Positions 18,027 to 28,134 are shown, numbered from the stretch's first letter. The stretch is DNA of 64,000 bases from Clostridioides sp. ES-S-0054-01 (GCA_021561035.1 CP067346.1:1519001-1583000), one strand, 5' to 3'. Numbers and translations: made by a program. The notes: generated by a model not told the origin, from the sequence alone.

Positions 18027-19950
18027 AATTGCAATGCAAAATGTAAAAAATAGTTTTTTTAATTACTTAATGTACTTTATTTCAATTGTATTTGGTGTAT
18101 TTGTATTTTTTAGTTTTAAATCCATAGAGTATAACGAAGCTTTGAGTTCACTTGGAGAGAAAACGAGGATGAGTATCAATACGAGTTCAATCGTAATAGT
18201 GGTATTTGTTTTTTTATTTATATATTATTCAAACTCATTTTTTTTCAATAGACGTAGACGAGAAGTAGGTACTTATAGCTTACTTGGAATGAGGAAAAAT
18301 CAGATAGGAAAAATATTTTTATATGAAACTTTTTTGATGGGTATAGTTGCAATATTAATAGGTATATTTTTAGGTTTGTTATTTTCAAAGCTCATGACTA
18401 TGATGCTTGTAAAATTAATGAATGAAATGATAGTAGTAAAGATGAATTTAAGTATAAAGGCTTTAGTTCAGACACTAGTTGTATTTTTAATAATATTTGT
18501 AGTTATTGGAATAAGAAATACTATAGTTATCAGAAATAAGAGGATTATAGAGTTATTTAATAAATCTCCAGAGAAGTATAGGGCTAAAAAATTTATAAAG
18601 TTAAAAGGTACATTTGGTGTTTTACTAATAACTGTTTCTTATTTAATGTCAATTAGTTACTTTATTGCTGAAAACATTATGTTTTCAGTTTTTATATTAA
18701 TTACAATAATCCCTGGAACTTTTTTATTGTTCTCATCATTAATGTATATGATTGTTAGTGTTGTTAAAAAGAGAAAAAGTTTTTATTATAAGGGACAAAA
18801 TTTAATTGCATTTTCTGAACTTGGATTTAAATTAAAGAGCAATAGTAGTGTATTGGCTGTAATAGCAATATTAATAGCTACAAGTGTAACTATGCTAGGC
18901 TTTACCATATCACTTTATTACGATATAGATAGGAATATAAGTGAAAATTACAAATATAGTTATACTATAAATTCAGTAAATCCTCATGTAAATAATGAAG
19001 TTGACAAATTATTATATAAATATAAAAAAGATAATAAGATAATCTTTGATAGGACAATAGAACTTATAGACAAAGATATAAATCTTAAAATGTATTATAA
19101 AAATGGAAATAGTTATAGAGAAGATAGAACTTCTGTAGATTTTATTAGAGAAAGTGATTTTAAAAAATTAAGACGGTATCAGAATAATGGTTATGAAGAA
19201 TTAGCTTCAAAGGAATATGTGTATTATGTTTCTGATTCATATAAAAGAATCCTTTTTGAAAACTTCGAGATTAAAAAAATAAACTTATATCTTAAAGATA
19301 AAAGTGAGAATGGTATAAATTTGCTTACAGTACAAAAAAGTATCTTAGAACCAGAAATAAATTCACAAGCTACGTTTGATTTAATTGTAGTAAAAGACAA
19401 AGTATTTAATCAGTTAAAATCAGATAGAAACTCTAGATTAGTAAGATTAATTGACTTAAAAAATGAAAAAAAAGAACTTGATTTGACTTTAAAATTGAAA
19501 AATATAGTAAATGAAAATATGGAATTTACGTATCCTTTTAATTTTACATCAAGTATTGAAAGCTATAATAACTTGATAAAATTAAGTGGTCTAATGCTGT
19601 TTATAGGTATATTTTTATCTGTAGTATTTCTTTTATGTACAGGTAGTATAATCTTATTTAAACAATTGTCAAATATATATGATGATAAGGAACGATATAT
19701 TATGTTAATAAAACTTGGAGCAAATAATAAAGATATTGAGAAAATAATATCAAAACAGTTAAAAGCTATATTTTTACTTCCATTAGTTGTAGGTACAGTT
19801 CATAATTTATTTGCTATGTCGATAGCACAAAAGTTTATACCAAGGTCATTACTTGCACCAATTATCATAACTCTGGTCATTTATTATATAGGATACTTCA
19901 TATATTATTTCTTAACCTTAAAATATGCTCAAAACATGATAACAGAATAA
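18013..19950 (+). CDS. BceB-type ABC transporter permease
   Basis: This 645-residue permease has the ten-helix BceB arrangement: FtsX-like helices at about 15-80, 105-130 and 150-170, four more in the middle, and a large extracellular domain (about 310-520) between helices 7 and 8. Three helices close the protein. The motif RRRREVGTYSLLGMRKNQIGKI is characteristic. I start at the ATG 18013 behind GGAGGAG, not at the upstream TTG at 17995. Together with the ATPase and the two-component pair it should form a peptide-antibiotic detoxification module. Confidence 0.9.
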   Translation: MTLFRIAMQNVKNSFFNYLMYFISIVFGVFVFFSFKSIEYNEALSSLGEKTRMSINTSSIVIVVFVFLFIYYSNSFFFNRRRREVGTYSLLGMRKNQIGKIFLYETFLMGIVAILIGIFLGLLFSKLMTMMLVKLMNEMIVVKMNLSIKALVQTLVVFLIIFVVIGIRNTIVIRNKRIIELFNKSPEKYRAKKFIKLKGTFGVLLITVSYLMSISYFIAENIMFSVFILITIIPGTFLLFSSLMYMIVSVVKKRKSFYYKGQNLIAFSELGFKLKSNSSVLAVIAILIATSVTMLGFTISLYYDIDRNISENYKYSYTINSVNPHVNNEVDKLLYKYKKDNKIIFDRTIELIDKDINLKMYYKNGNSYREDRTSVDFIRESDFKKLRRYQNNGYEELASKEYVYYVSDSYKRILFENFEIKKINLYLKDKSENGINLLTVQKSILEPEINSQATFDLIVVKDKVFNQLKSDRNSRLVRLIDLKNEKKELDLTLKLKNIVNENMEFTYPFNFTSSIESYNNLIKLSGLMLFIGIFLSVVFLLCTGSIILFKQLSNIYDDKERYIMLIKLGANNKDIEKIISKQLKAIFLLPLVVGTVHNLFAMSIAQKFIPRSLLAPIIITLVIYYIGYFIYYFLTLKYAQNMITE

Positions 19951-20170
19951 ATAATAAATTATTTTTTATTTAAAAGAATTAGATGTATTTTTTGAATAAA
20001 AAGACTTATTTAAGTGAAGATAGAAAATATTAGAATTAAAATTAAGATATTTTTTAATGATGAAATTAAATATAGGAAAAAGTTTATATTTTATATCAGT
20101 TATATTACCTGATGTTATATAATAAATTTAAGCAAAATATTAAATAAAAAATGACAAGGAGCTGAAATTT

Positions 20171-21784
20171 ATGAAGTTTAATGCTTACCAACATAAATAT
20201 TCATCAATAAGAAATGTCGTGTATGCTAAAAATGGAGCAGTTGCAACATCAACACCACTAGCATCTCAAGCTGGGCTTGAAATACTAAAAAAAGGTGGAA
20301 ATGCTATTGATGCAGCAGTTGCAACAGCTGCCACATTAGCAGTAGTAGAACCTACAAGCAATGGGATTGGAGGAGATGCATATGCCCTTGTTTGGATAGA
20401 GGAAGAAAAACGTTTGTATGGTTTAAACTCTAGTGGTTTTGCTCCAGAAAAGATGGAATTAAAAAATTATAATAATATGAAAGAAATGCCAAAATATGGG
20501 TTTGGAGCAGTAACTGTACCTGGAATACCTGCGGCTTGGTCAGAATTAAATAAAAAATATGGGAAACTTAGCTTAATGGAATGCTTATCTCCAGCGATAA
20601 ACTATGCAAGAGATGGTTACGTAGTATCTCCTAATGTAGCTAAGGTATGGAAAAAATCATATGAACTATATGAACAAGAGTTTGTTGGGGAAGAGTTCAA
20701 GCCATGGTTTGATACATTTTCTAAAGATGGTAAAGCACCAGAAGCTGGAGATGTATTTATATGTGAAGAACAGGCGAGTACCTTAGAAGAAATAGCAAAC
20801 ACTCAGGCTGAAAGTTTTTATAGAGGAAGACTTGCTGATAAAATAGATGAATATTCTAGAAAGTTTGATGGGGCTATAAGAAAGAGTGATTTAGAGTGTT
20901 TTTACCCAACATGGGTAGAGCCTATAAGTACAGAATATAAAGGATATAAAATATTTGAAATCCCGCCAAATGGACATGGAATAACAGTTTTAATGGCACT
21001 TAATATATTAAAAGAACTGGAGATAGAAGGAAATATAGAAAATGTAGAAGATATACATAAGATTATAGAGAGTTTAAAATTGGCTTTTGCAGATTCTAAA
21101 ACTTATGTAACAGATATAGAACATATGAAAGTAAAGGTTCAGGAATTACTAAGCCAAGAGTATGCAAAAAAAAGAAGTTTATTAATTGATAATAAAAAGG
21201 CTTTGTATCCAACTGCAGGAGAGCCGTATTGTGGTGGTACAGTATATCTTTGTACTGCAGACAAGGATGGAAATATGGTTTCATACATACAGAGTAATTA
21301 TATAAACTTTGGTTCTGGAATTGTTATACCAAACACTGGAATTGCTTTACATAGTAGAGGTAATAATTTTAATTTAGACCCTGAACACCATAATGTAGTA
21401 AAACCATTTAAAAAACCTTATCATACTATAATACCTGGATTTTTAGGTAAAGAAGATAAAGCTATAGGGCCATTTGGTGTAATGGGAGCCTTTATGCAAC
21501 CACAAGGACATATTCAAGTGCTAACAAATATGATAGACTTTGGCTTAAATCCTCAAGAGGCACTAGATGCTCCAAGATGGCAGTGGATAAAGGGAAAGGA
21601 AATAGAAGTTGAATCAGAGATGCCAAAGCCTATAATAAATTCATTAATTGAAAAAGGTCATGAAATAAAAGTAATTCATAATACTGTCGACATGGGGCGA
21701 GGTCAAATAATATTTAAAACGGAACAAGAGAGTTATATTTGTGGGACAGAATCAAGATGTGATGGACATGTTGCAGTTTATTAA
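20171..21784 (+). CDS. Gamma-glutamyltransferase family protein (YwrD-like, no signal peptide)
   Basis: This 537-residue Ntn-hydrolase family protein has the expected motif order: ASQAGLEILKKGGNAIDAAVA, GIGGDAY, VPGIPAAW, then the self-cleavage site with the nucleophile Thr in CGGTVYLCTADKDGN (about residue 358). Secreted gamma-glutamyltransferases begin with a signal peptide. This one does not, so it is probably cytosolic, like B. subtilis YwrD. It may act on glutathione or other gamma-glutamyl compounds. AAGGAG precedes the ATG. It is monocistronic. Confidence 0.88.
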   Translation: MKFNAYQHKYSSIRNVVYAKNGAVATSTPLASQAGLEILKKGGNAIDAAVATAATLAVVEPTSNGIGGDAYALVWIEEEKRLYGLNSSGFAPEKMELKNYNNMKEMPKYGFGAVTVPGIPAAWSELNKKYGKLSLMECLSPAINYARDGYVVSPNVAKVWKKSYELYEQEFVGEEFKPWFDTFSKDGKAPEAGDVFICEEQASTLEEIANTQAESFYRGRLADKIDEYSRKFDGAIRKSDLECFYPTWVEPISTEYKGYKIFEIPPNGHGITVLMALNILKELEIEGNIENVEDIHKIIESLKLAFADSKTYVTDIEHMKVKVQELLSQEYAKKRSLLIDNKKALYPTAGEPYCGGTVYLCTADKDGNMVSYIQSNYINFGSGIVIPNTGIALHSRGNNFNLDPEHHNVVKPFKKPYHTIIPGFLGKEDKAIGPFGVMGAFMQPQGHIQVLTNMIDFGLNPQEALDAPRWQWIKGKEIEVESEMPKPIINSLIEKGHEIKVIHNTVDMGRGQIIFKTEQESYICGTESRCDGHVAVY

Positions 21785-21835
21785 TATTATCAAAAATATA
21801 TATAATGAATTTAAAGGGTGTCTAAAATAATAATT

Positions 21836-21867
21836 AAAGGCGAAAGTCTACAATGACTAACGCCTTT
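21836..21867. terminator. Hairpin between convergent genes
   Basis: AAAGGCG..AGTC pairs with GACT..CGCCTTT between the transferase and the convergent sulfurtransferase gene. It lacks a clear T tract but is well placed as a bidirectional terminator. Confidence 0.55.
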
Positions 21868-21911
21868 ACAAAATTTAAGGTATTATATACTGGTTTTATA
21901 TATTATTAGCT

Positions 21912-22763
21912 TTATTCTTGACCAGTTTTAATTTCATTGTCGTCATAACTAATCCAGTCACTAAAGCTACCAATATAAATCTTATGAGGTATATCAAGTT
22001 CTCTAAGGGCAAGACTGTTAACACAAGCAGATATCCCTGAACCACAAGATAAAATTACTTCATCATAATTATTTAAATCTTTAAAGAATTCTTTTAAAAA
22101 TTTTATGTCTTTAAGTGAGCCATTTTCAAAATCACTTTTTATTAAATCCTTACAAAAATAATTTTTTGCACTTGGTATATGACCAGCTTTTGAGTAAGCA
22201 GGTTCAACTAAACCCTGATATCTTTCATTGGCACGACAATCTATTATTACAGTATCCTTTTTGTATAATTTAGATTTAACGTATTCCATTGGGACAACCA
22301 AATCATTATTTATATTTGGTTTAATCTCCTTACCTGTACAATTTGGTACATTTACTTTCTCTTCTAATTCTCCACCTTCCTTCACGAAAGATGTTATTCC
22401 TCCATCTAGTACATAGACATTTTTAAGACCCAAGTGTTTTAATTGGAAAAATAATCTACAAGCTCCATTTAAATCTCCATCATCATAAGTTACAATCGTA
22501 GTGTCGTTATCAACACCCATTTTTTCTAATTTTTCTTTTAATATTAAAGGGTCTTGTAAAGGATTTTTACCACCATGTTCTTTTGTAGGAGATGATAAAT
22601 CCTTGTCTATATCTAAGATGAAACTGCCTTTTATGTGTCCTTTTTTATAAGAATCAATACCATAAGTTCTATTGATAAGGTCAAATCTACAATCTATTAC
22701 AACTAGATTATCATTTTTTTCTAGTTTTGATATGAGTTCTTTTGCAGAAATAATGTTTTTCAA
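21912..22763 (-). CDS. Thiosulfate/3-mercaptopyruvate sulfurtransferase (two rhodanese domains)
   Basis: The protein has 283 residues. The N-terminal rhodanese-like domain is inactive-type (residues 5-125). The C-terminal domain carries the active-site loop LSCGSGISAC near residue 240. A CGSG[VI][ST]A loop is typical of the mercaptopyruvate/SseA group. It transfers sulfane sulfur to cyanide, thiols or thioredoxin in the cytosol. AGGAGGTAC lies just before the ATG. It stands alone and is convergent with the gamma-glutamyltransferase gene. Confidence 0.9.
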   Translation of the reverse strand: MKNIISAKELISKLEKNDNLVVIDCRFDLINRTYGIDSYKKGHIKGSFILDIDKDLSSPTKEHGGKNPLQDPLILKEKLEKMGVDNDTTIVTYDDGDLNGACRLFFQLKHLGLKNVYVLDGGITSFVKEGGELEEKVNVPNCTGKEIKPNINNDLVVPMEYVKSKLYKKDTVIIDCRANERYQGLVEPAYSKAGHIPSAKNYFCKDLIKSDFENGSLKDIKFLKEFFKDLNNYDEVILSCGSGISACVNSLALRELDIPHKIYIGSFSDWISYDDNEIKTGQE

Positions 22764-23382
22764 AGAATGTACCTCCTATGTTTATATTATTTTAATTCAT
22801 ATTAATTATTAACTTTATAAGCTAATATTATTATAATTTATTACATAAGTAAATAAATCTTTAGAAATTGTAAAAATTTTATATAAAAATTCAAATAATT
22901 AATGAATATTGAAAATTTTAGATATATAATAAAATAAGAGCATATTTTATACAATATGAAAGATGATATTGCAATAGATTAAAGTCTTATACACGTTTAA
23001 TTTTTAAAGAAATTAGTATTATTATGAAAATCCAAGTTAATTTATTAAGTAAATAATTGAATAAAAAAATTTTATTATGTATTTATAAAATTTTTGTTAC
23101 AAATTTGGCATAATATAGTATACTTTAAATGTGTATTAGGTTAAATCTATAACAAATTAGACATATAATATAGACTTAGTTTTTATTGGCAGTTAAAAGA
23201 AATTTGTTAATATCAACTATTTGTAATTTGGGCAGTTACAATTACTATAGGGGGGATGTCCAATACAAAACATTTAATCAAGGACTAATATTGTATTATA
23301 AAAAGTTATAGTTTTGTGTGTTTATGTTTTTAATTAAATTTAAAGTGGGAAAAATATATTTGTTAGAATGGAGAATAGCGAG
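22764..23382. other. 619-bp intergenic region before nfnAB
   Basis: AT-rich with no gene that I can support. It contains a possible promoter (TTACAA, 16 bases, TATACT near 23099-23126) and a small hairpin TTGTAA/TTACAA (23221-23241) followed by a run of six or seven G (23251-23256). The nfnAB transcript may therefore have a long leader. I did not find a full Rex operator. Confidence 0.4.
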
Positions 23383-24276
23383 ATGAGTAATAAAATAGTT
23401 AGTAAGAGACAATTAACAGATAGTATTTATTTAATGGAAATAGAGGCACCTAGAGTTGCAAAATCTTCTCAACCTGGTCAATTTATAATAATTAAAAATG
23501 ACGAAAAGGGAGAAAGAATTCCTCTTACAATAGCTGACTATGATAGAGAAAAAGGAACAGTAATTATTGTATTCCAAACAGTTGGTGCTTCAACTAAAAA
23601 GTTAGCAATGTTTGAAGAAAACGATTTTGTAATGGACTTTGTAGGTCCACTAGGACAAGCAAGTGAATTTATACATGAAGATATAGAAGAATTAAAAAAT
23701 AAAAAAATATTATTTGTAGCTGGTGGAGTTGGTTCTGCTCCAGTGTATCCACAAGTTAAATGGTTTAAAGAGCATGGATTAGATGTAGATGTAATAATTG
23801 GTGCAAGAACTAAAGAATTAATTATATTAGAAGATGATATGAAAAAAGTAGCTAAAAATGTATACGTATCAACAGATGATGGTACATATGGATTTAATGG
23901 AAGAGTTACAGACCTATTAAAAGATTTAGTTGATAATCAAGGCAAAAAATACGACCAAGCAATAGTAATTGGACCAATGATAATGATGAAATTTATGTGT
24001 CAATTAACTAAAGAGCTAAATATACCTACTATAGTAAGTTTAAATACAATAATGATTGATGGAACAGGTATGTGTGGTGGTTGTAGAGTTAGCGTTGGAA
24101 ATGAAACTAAGTTTGCATGTGTAGATGGTCCTGAATTTGATGGTCATTTAGTTGATTTTGATCAAGCAATGAGAAGACAATCTATGTATAAGACTCAAGA
24201 GGGAAGAGCTATGCTAAAACTTGAAGAAGGCGATAGTCATCATCATAGTAATTGTGGATGTGGAGGTAACAAATAA
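23383..24276 (+). CDS. nfnA: NfnA: small subunit of NADH-dependent ferredoxin:NADP+ oxidoreductase
   Basis: NfnAB couples reduced ferredoxin and NADH to NADP+ reduction by electron bifurcation in anaerobes. This 297-residue subunit has a ferredoxin-reductase FAD domain (QPGQFIIIKNDEKGERIPLT), an NAD domain (KKILFVAGGVGSAPVYPQVKW) and a C-terminal [2Fe-2S] site (DGTGMCGGCRVSV and FACVDGPEF). It ends in a His/Cys-rich tail. I use the ATG at 23383, which has GGAG nine bases upstream; an in-frame ATG at 23368 lacks a site. It overlaps nfnB by one base. It could equally be annotated SudB-like. Confidence 0.88.
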   Translation: MSNKIVSKRQLTDSIYLMEIEAPRVAKSSQPGQFIIIKNDEKGERIPLTIADYDREKGTVIIVFQTVGASTKKLAMFEENDFVMDFVGPLGQASEFIHEDIEELKNKKILFVAGGVGSAPVYPQVKWFKEHGLDVDVIIGARTKELIILEDDMKKVAKNVYVSTDDGTYGFNGRVTDLLKDLVDNQGKKYDQAIVIGPMIMMKFMCQLTKELNIPTIVSLNTIMIDGTGMCGGCRVSVGNETKFACVDGPEFDGHLVDFDQAMRRQSMYKTQEGRAMLKLEEGDSHHHSNCGCGGNK

Positions 24277-25670
24277 TGGATGCTAAAAAAGTAAAAGTAC
24301 CAGTTAGAGAACAAGAACCTGCTGTTAGAGCAACAAATTTTGATGAAGTATGTTTAGGATATAATAAAGAAGAGGCTATAGCAGAGGCTAATAGATGTCT
24401 AGCTTGTAAAAAACCAAAATGTGTAGGTGGATGTCCAGTAGGAATCGACATCCCAGGATTTATAACAAAAATTAAAGAAGATGATATAGAAGGTGCTGCT
24501 AAAGTAATAGCTAAGAGCAGTTCATTACCGGCTGTTTGTGGTAGAGTATGCCCACAAGAAAGTCAATGTGAAGGTGTGTGTATACTTGGAATAAAATCAG
24601 ATGCCGTGTCAATAGGTAAACTAGAAAGATTTGTAGCAGATTGGTCAAAAGAAAATGATATAAATTTATCTGATACAGAGCCTAAGAAAAATCAAAAGGT
24701 AGCAGTAATAGGAAGTGGTCCAGCAGGTCTAGCTTGTGCTGGTGATTTAGCTAAAAAAGGTTATGATGTAACAATTTTCGAAGCAATGCATGAGCCAGGT
24801 GGAGTTTTAACTTATGGAATACCTGAATTTAGACTTCCAAAACAAGCTGTTGTTCAACCTGAAATAGATAATATAAGAAAATTGGGTGTAAAAATAGAAA
24901 CTAATGTAATTGTTGGTAAAACAATTACAGTAGATGAACTTATAGAAGATGAAGGATTTGAAGCTATATTCATAGGTTCAGGAGCTGGTCTTCCAATGTT
25001 TATGAACATACCAGGAGAAAATGCAAATGGAGTATTTTCTGCAAATGAGTTTTTAACTAGAGTAAACTTAATGAAAGCTTATAGAGATGACTATGATACA
25101 CCTATTAGTTCTGGTAAAAAAGTTGCTGTAGTGGGTGGTGGAAATGTTGCTATGGACGCTGCTAGAACTGCACTAAGATTAGGTTCAGAATCATATATAG
25201 TTTATAGAAGAAGTGAAAAAGAGCTTCCAGCAAGAGCTGAAGAAGTTCACCATGCAAAAGAAGAAGGTATTATATTTAATACATTAACAAATCCTAAAGA
25301 AATTTTAGTAGATGAAAATGGATATGTTAAAGGTATGGTTTGTATAAGAATGGAATTAGGGGAGCCAGACGATTCTGGAAGAAGAAGACCTATAGAAATA
25401 GAAGGTTCTGAATTTGTACTTGATGTAGATACAGTTATAATGTCACTTGGAACAAGTCCAAATCCATTAATATCTTCTACAACAAAGAGTCTTGATATAA
25501 ATAAGAAGAGATGTCTAATAACGGATGAAAATGGTCAGACTTCTAAAGAAGGTGTATTTGCAGGTGGAGATGCTGTTACTGGAGCAGCAACGGTAATATC
25601 TGCAATGGGTGCTGGAAAAACAGCAGCAGCTTCAATAGATGAATACTTAAAAGCAAAAGTTAATGCTTAA
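24276..25670 (+). CDS. nfnB: NfnB: GltA-like large subunit of NADH-dependent ferredoxin:NADP+ oxidoreductase
   Basis: The protein (464 residues) is related to the small subunit of glutamate synthase. Two cysteine-rich N-terminal clusters (CLACKKPKCVGGCPVGIDIP and CGRVCPQESQCEGVC) bind [4Fe-4S]. Two Rossmann motifs follow (VAVIGSGPAGLACAGDLA near 145, KVAVVGGGNVAMDAAR near 282) for FAD and NADP(H). It directly overlaps nfnA (ATGA-type junction), and no gltB large subunit is present. That makes Nfn the better reading than glutamate synthase. Confidence 0.9.
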   Translation: MDAKKVKVPVREQEPAVRATNFDEVCLGYNKEEAIAEANRCLACKKPKCVGGCPVGIDIPGFITKIKEDDIEGAAKVIAKSSSLPAVCGRVCPQESQCEGVCILGIKSDAVSIGKLERFVADWSKENDINLSDTEPKKNQKVAVIGSGPAGLACAGDLAKKGYDVTIFEAMHEPGGVLTYGIPEFRLPKQAVVQPEIDNIRKLGVKIETNVIVGKTITVDELIEDEGFEAIFIGSGAGLPMFMNIPGENANGVFSANEFLTRVNLMKAYRDDYDTPISSGKKVAVVGGGNVAMDAARTALRLGSESYIVYRRSEKELPARAEEVHHAKEEGIIFNTLTNPKEILVDENGYVKGMVCIRMELGEPDDSGRRRPIEIEGSEFVLDVDTVIMSLGTSPNPLISSTTKSLDINKKRCLITDENGQTSKEGVFAGGDAVTGAATVISAMGAGKTAAASIDEYLKAKVNA

Positions 25671-25681
25671 TTTGTAAATTA

Positions 25682-25724
25682 AAAATACCAATCTAGAATA
25701 TAATTTCTAGCTTGGTATTTTTTT
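25682..25724 (+). terminator. Intrinsic terminator of nfnAB
   Basis: AAAATACCAA (25682-25691) pairs with TTGGTATTTT (25712-25721), extended inside by CTAGAA/TTCTAG, and is followed by T. Confidence 0.88.
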
Positions 25725-25834
25725 GATTGTGTAATAATGTAACAGTTATTATTGTAATATTTGATACTAAGTAACATAGTTCTGTGTAATTATGATAAAA
25801 TATATAAGTAAAGGTTTTATAAGGAGGGAGTAAT

Positions 25835-25918
25835 GTGTGGAGAATAAAATCAAATTTGTTAAATTTAACCTTAGGTAACAGAAAAACAAATTGTATAATT
25901 AATGGTATTTTAATATGA
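25835..25918 (+). CDS. 27-residue upstream ORF overlapping the GGDEF-EAL start
   Basis: A GTG start lies seven bases after a perfect AAGGAGG (25821-25827). The 27-codon ORF ends in a TGA that overlaps the next ATG as ATGA. The downstream GGDEF-EAL gene has no ribosome site of its own, so the short ORF probably drives its translation by coupling. The peptide is basic with no recognisable domain (MWRIKSNLLNLTLGN at its start). Whether the peptide itself matters is unknown. Confidence 0.6.
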   Translation: MWRIKSNLLNLTLGNRKTNCIINGILI

Positions 25919-28134
25919 AGAGAAAAGAAAAAGTATTTGGTGGGTTAGCTTTTAAGCATATATTAATTTTATTAATACTATTAGTTTTGATTGATTTAAC
26001 GAGCACTATTATGTATGCAAGTAATTATATGGAAGTTACTTCTAGAAATATGATTGAGGCGTCAAAAAGAGAACTTGAAGACTATTTAAAAGTAAACACA
26101 TCTTTATTAAAAGCTCTTAGTCAAGATGATAGATTTTCTAATAGTGAAACATCTTTAATTGAAAAAGGAAAATTATTAACACCATATCAAAAAGAATATA
26201 ATCTTTTTATGATTGGTATAACGGATACAAAAGGAAATACTTCAAGTACATATAGGGAAAAGGTTGGCCAAATAAAAGATAAGCCTAGTTTTGAGAAAGC
26301 AATTAAAACAAAGCAAGTAGTAGTATCAGATATTGAAGTTAGCAATGTGACAGGTGATAAAGTATTTATTATATATGTACCTATTATAAAAAATAATGAG
26401 GTTGTTGGAACCATTTTTGCTTCTTTTTATTTTCAAGATGTAAATAATTTAATAAATAGAAGTAGTTTTGATGATTCTATTAAATTTCTAATGATAGATA
26501 AAGATTATACTATTATTTCTCATCCAAATAAAAAGTATGTAAATGATAAAAGTAAGATACTTACTTTAGAAGGAAATATTATAAGAACGACTAAAAATAA
26601 AACCTTAAAAAATATAAATGAAAAGCATCAAGATAATTTTTTATCTTGGGATAATTGGAGATTATATAACATAAAATATACGAACATAAAGTGGACTAAT
26701 TGGACTTTAGTATTAAAATGTAATATATTTAAGAATTTTAAAAGTCTGATAGTTAATTTTATAATCAAATTGTATTTTTATATAGTAATATTTATGATAT
26801 TGTGGAAATTAAGTAATGCTAAATTAATAGAACGACTTAAGAAGCTAGCTTATTATGATTCTTTAAGCGGAATAAAAAACAAAGAAAAGTTTAGAAAAGA
26901 TTCCATGTATATTTTAAAGAATTATTATCAGGATAATTTTTACTTGGTACAACTAGATGTCAATAAATTTAAATACATAAATGAGATGTTTGGTTATGCT
27001 GAAGGAAATAAGATATTAATACATATAGCACAGGTTTTAAATAACAATATGAATAAATATGAAATTTGTGCTAGGATGGATAATGACCATTTTATATTGT
27101 TGATTTCCTGTGCTACTGAAGATAAACTTTTAGGTAGATTGTCTAAGATAAATAATGAAATTTGCAATTTAAAAACTATTAATTCATCTAAATATAAAAT
27201 TGTTATGTCAAGTGGTATATATAAGGTTACTAAAAAAGATGATATTAAAAAGATTGACTTGTTAATTGATAGGGCAAATATTGCAGCAAAAAGTAAAAAG
27301 GAAAAATATCAACATTCATATTCGTTTTTTAATGAAGATACAAGGAATCGATTGTATAAGGAAAAACAATTGGAAGATAATATGAATAAAGCTCTAGAAA
27401 AAGGTGAATTTATATTGCATTATCAGCCTAAGTATAGTCTAAATGATATAAATGAAATTAAAGGAGCAGAAGCTTTGATAAGATGGAATAGCCCAGAACT
27501 GGGATTTATTTCACCTGCAGATTTTATACCTTTATTTGAAAAGAATGGTTTCATTGTAAATATTGATATGTTCGTATTTGAAGAAGTATGCAAAACCTTG
27601 AATAAGTGGATAAATAAAGGATATACTCCTGTACCAATATCTGTAAATATGTCTAGGGTTCATTTATACAGAGATAATTTTATAGAAAATATAACTGATT
27701 TGATAAATAAATACAATATATCTCCTGAGTTTATCGAACTTGAACTAACAGAAAGTGTTGTATTTGATAACTTAAACATATTGATTAATATAATGAAAAA
27801 GATTAAAAAAATAGGATTTCTTATATCAATGGATGACTTTGGTTCAGGATATTCATCTTTAAATCTATTAAAAGACCTTTCTTTTGATGTTTTAAAATTA
27901 GATAGAGGATTTTTAATTGAAACAACAGATACAAAACGTGGAAAAATTATTATTTCTAAAATAGTGGAGATGGCAAAAGCAATTAATATTGAAGTAATCT
28001 GTGAAGGAGTAGAAACTTATGAGCAAGTAGAATTCTTAAAAGAAATAGGTTGTGATAAAGTCCAAGGATACTTATTTGCTAAACCTATGCCATTAGATGA
28101 ATTTGAAAATCATTTAAGCTTTAAATTTGATTAA
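25915..28134 (+). CDS. Membrane GGDEF-EAL protein, probable c-di-GMP phosphodiesterase
   Basis: This 739-residue protein has a helix at about 14-36, an extracellular Cache-like sensor to about 275, and a second helix near 280-300. A GGDEF domain (about 310-465) and an EAL domain (about 480-735) follow. The GGDEF signature is degenerate (RMDNDHF where RxGGDEF is expected), so cyclase activity is unlikely. The EAL half keeps GAEALIRW, ELTES, SMDDFGSGYS, KLDRGF and EGVET, so it should hydrolyse c-di-GMP. Its start lacks a ribosome site and overlaps the stop of a 27-codon ORF. Confidence 0.9.
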   Translation: MKRKEKVFGGLAFKHILILLILLVLIDLTSTIMYASNYMEVTSRNMIEASKRELEDYLKVNTSLLKALSQDDRFSNSETSLIEKGKLLTPYQKEYNLFMIGITDTKGNTSSTYREKVGQIKDKPSFEKAIKTKQVVVSDIEVSNVTGDKVFIIYVPIIKNNEVVGTIFASFYFQDVNNLINRSSFDDSIKFLMIDKDYTIISHPNKKYVNDKSKILTLEGNIIRTTKNKTLKNINEKHQDNFLSWDNWRLYNIKYTNIKWTNWTLVLKCNIFKNFKSLIVNFIIKLYFYIVIFMILWKLSNAKLIERLKKLAYYDSLSGIKNKEKFRKDSMYILKNYYQDNFYLVQLDVNKFKYINEMFGYAEGNKILIHIAQVLNNNMNKYEICARMDNDHFILLISCATEDKLLGRLSKINNEICNLKTINSSKYKIVMSSGIYKVTKKDDIKKIDLLIDRANIAAKSKKEKYQHSYSFFNEDTRNRLYKEKQLEDNMNKALEKGEFILHYQPKYSLNDINEIKGAEALIRWNSPELGFISPADFIPLFEKNGFIVNIDMFVFEEVCKTLNKWINKGYTPVPISVNMSRVHLYRDNFIENITDLINKYNISPEFIELELTESVVFDNLNILINIMKKIKKIGFLISMDDFGSGYSSLNLLKDLSFDVLKLDRGFLIETTDTKRGKIIISKIVEMAKAINIEVICEGVETYEQVEFLKEIGCDKVQGYLFAKPMPLDEFENHLSFKFD

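Noticed and set aside
23200-23220. TTGTTAATATCAAC as a Rex operator for nfnAB
   Set aside because: Only one half matches TTGTTAA-N4-TTAACAA well; the second half is poor.
24276-25670. Glutamate synthase small subunit annotation
   Set aside because: No large subunit is nearby and the gene overlaps an NfnA/SudB-like gene; NfnB fits better.
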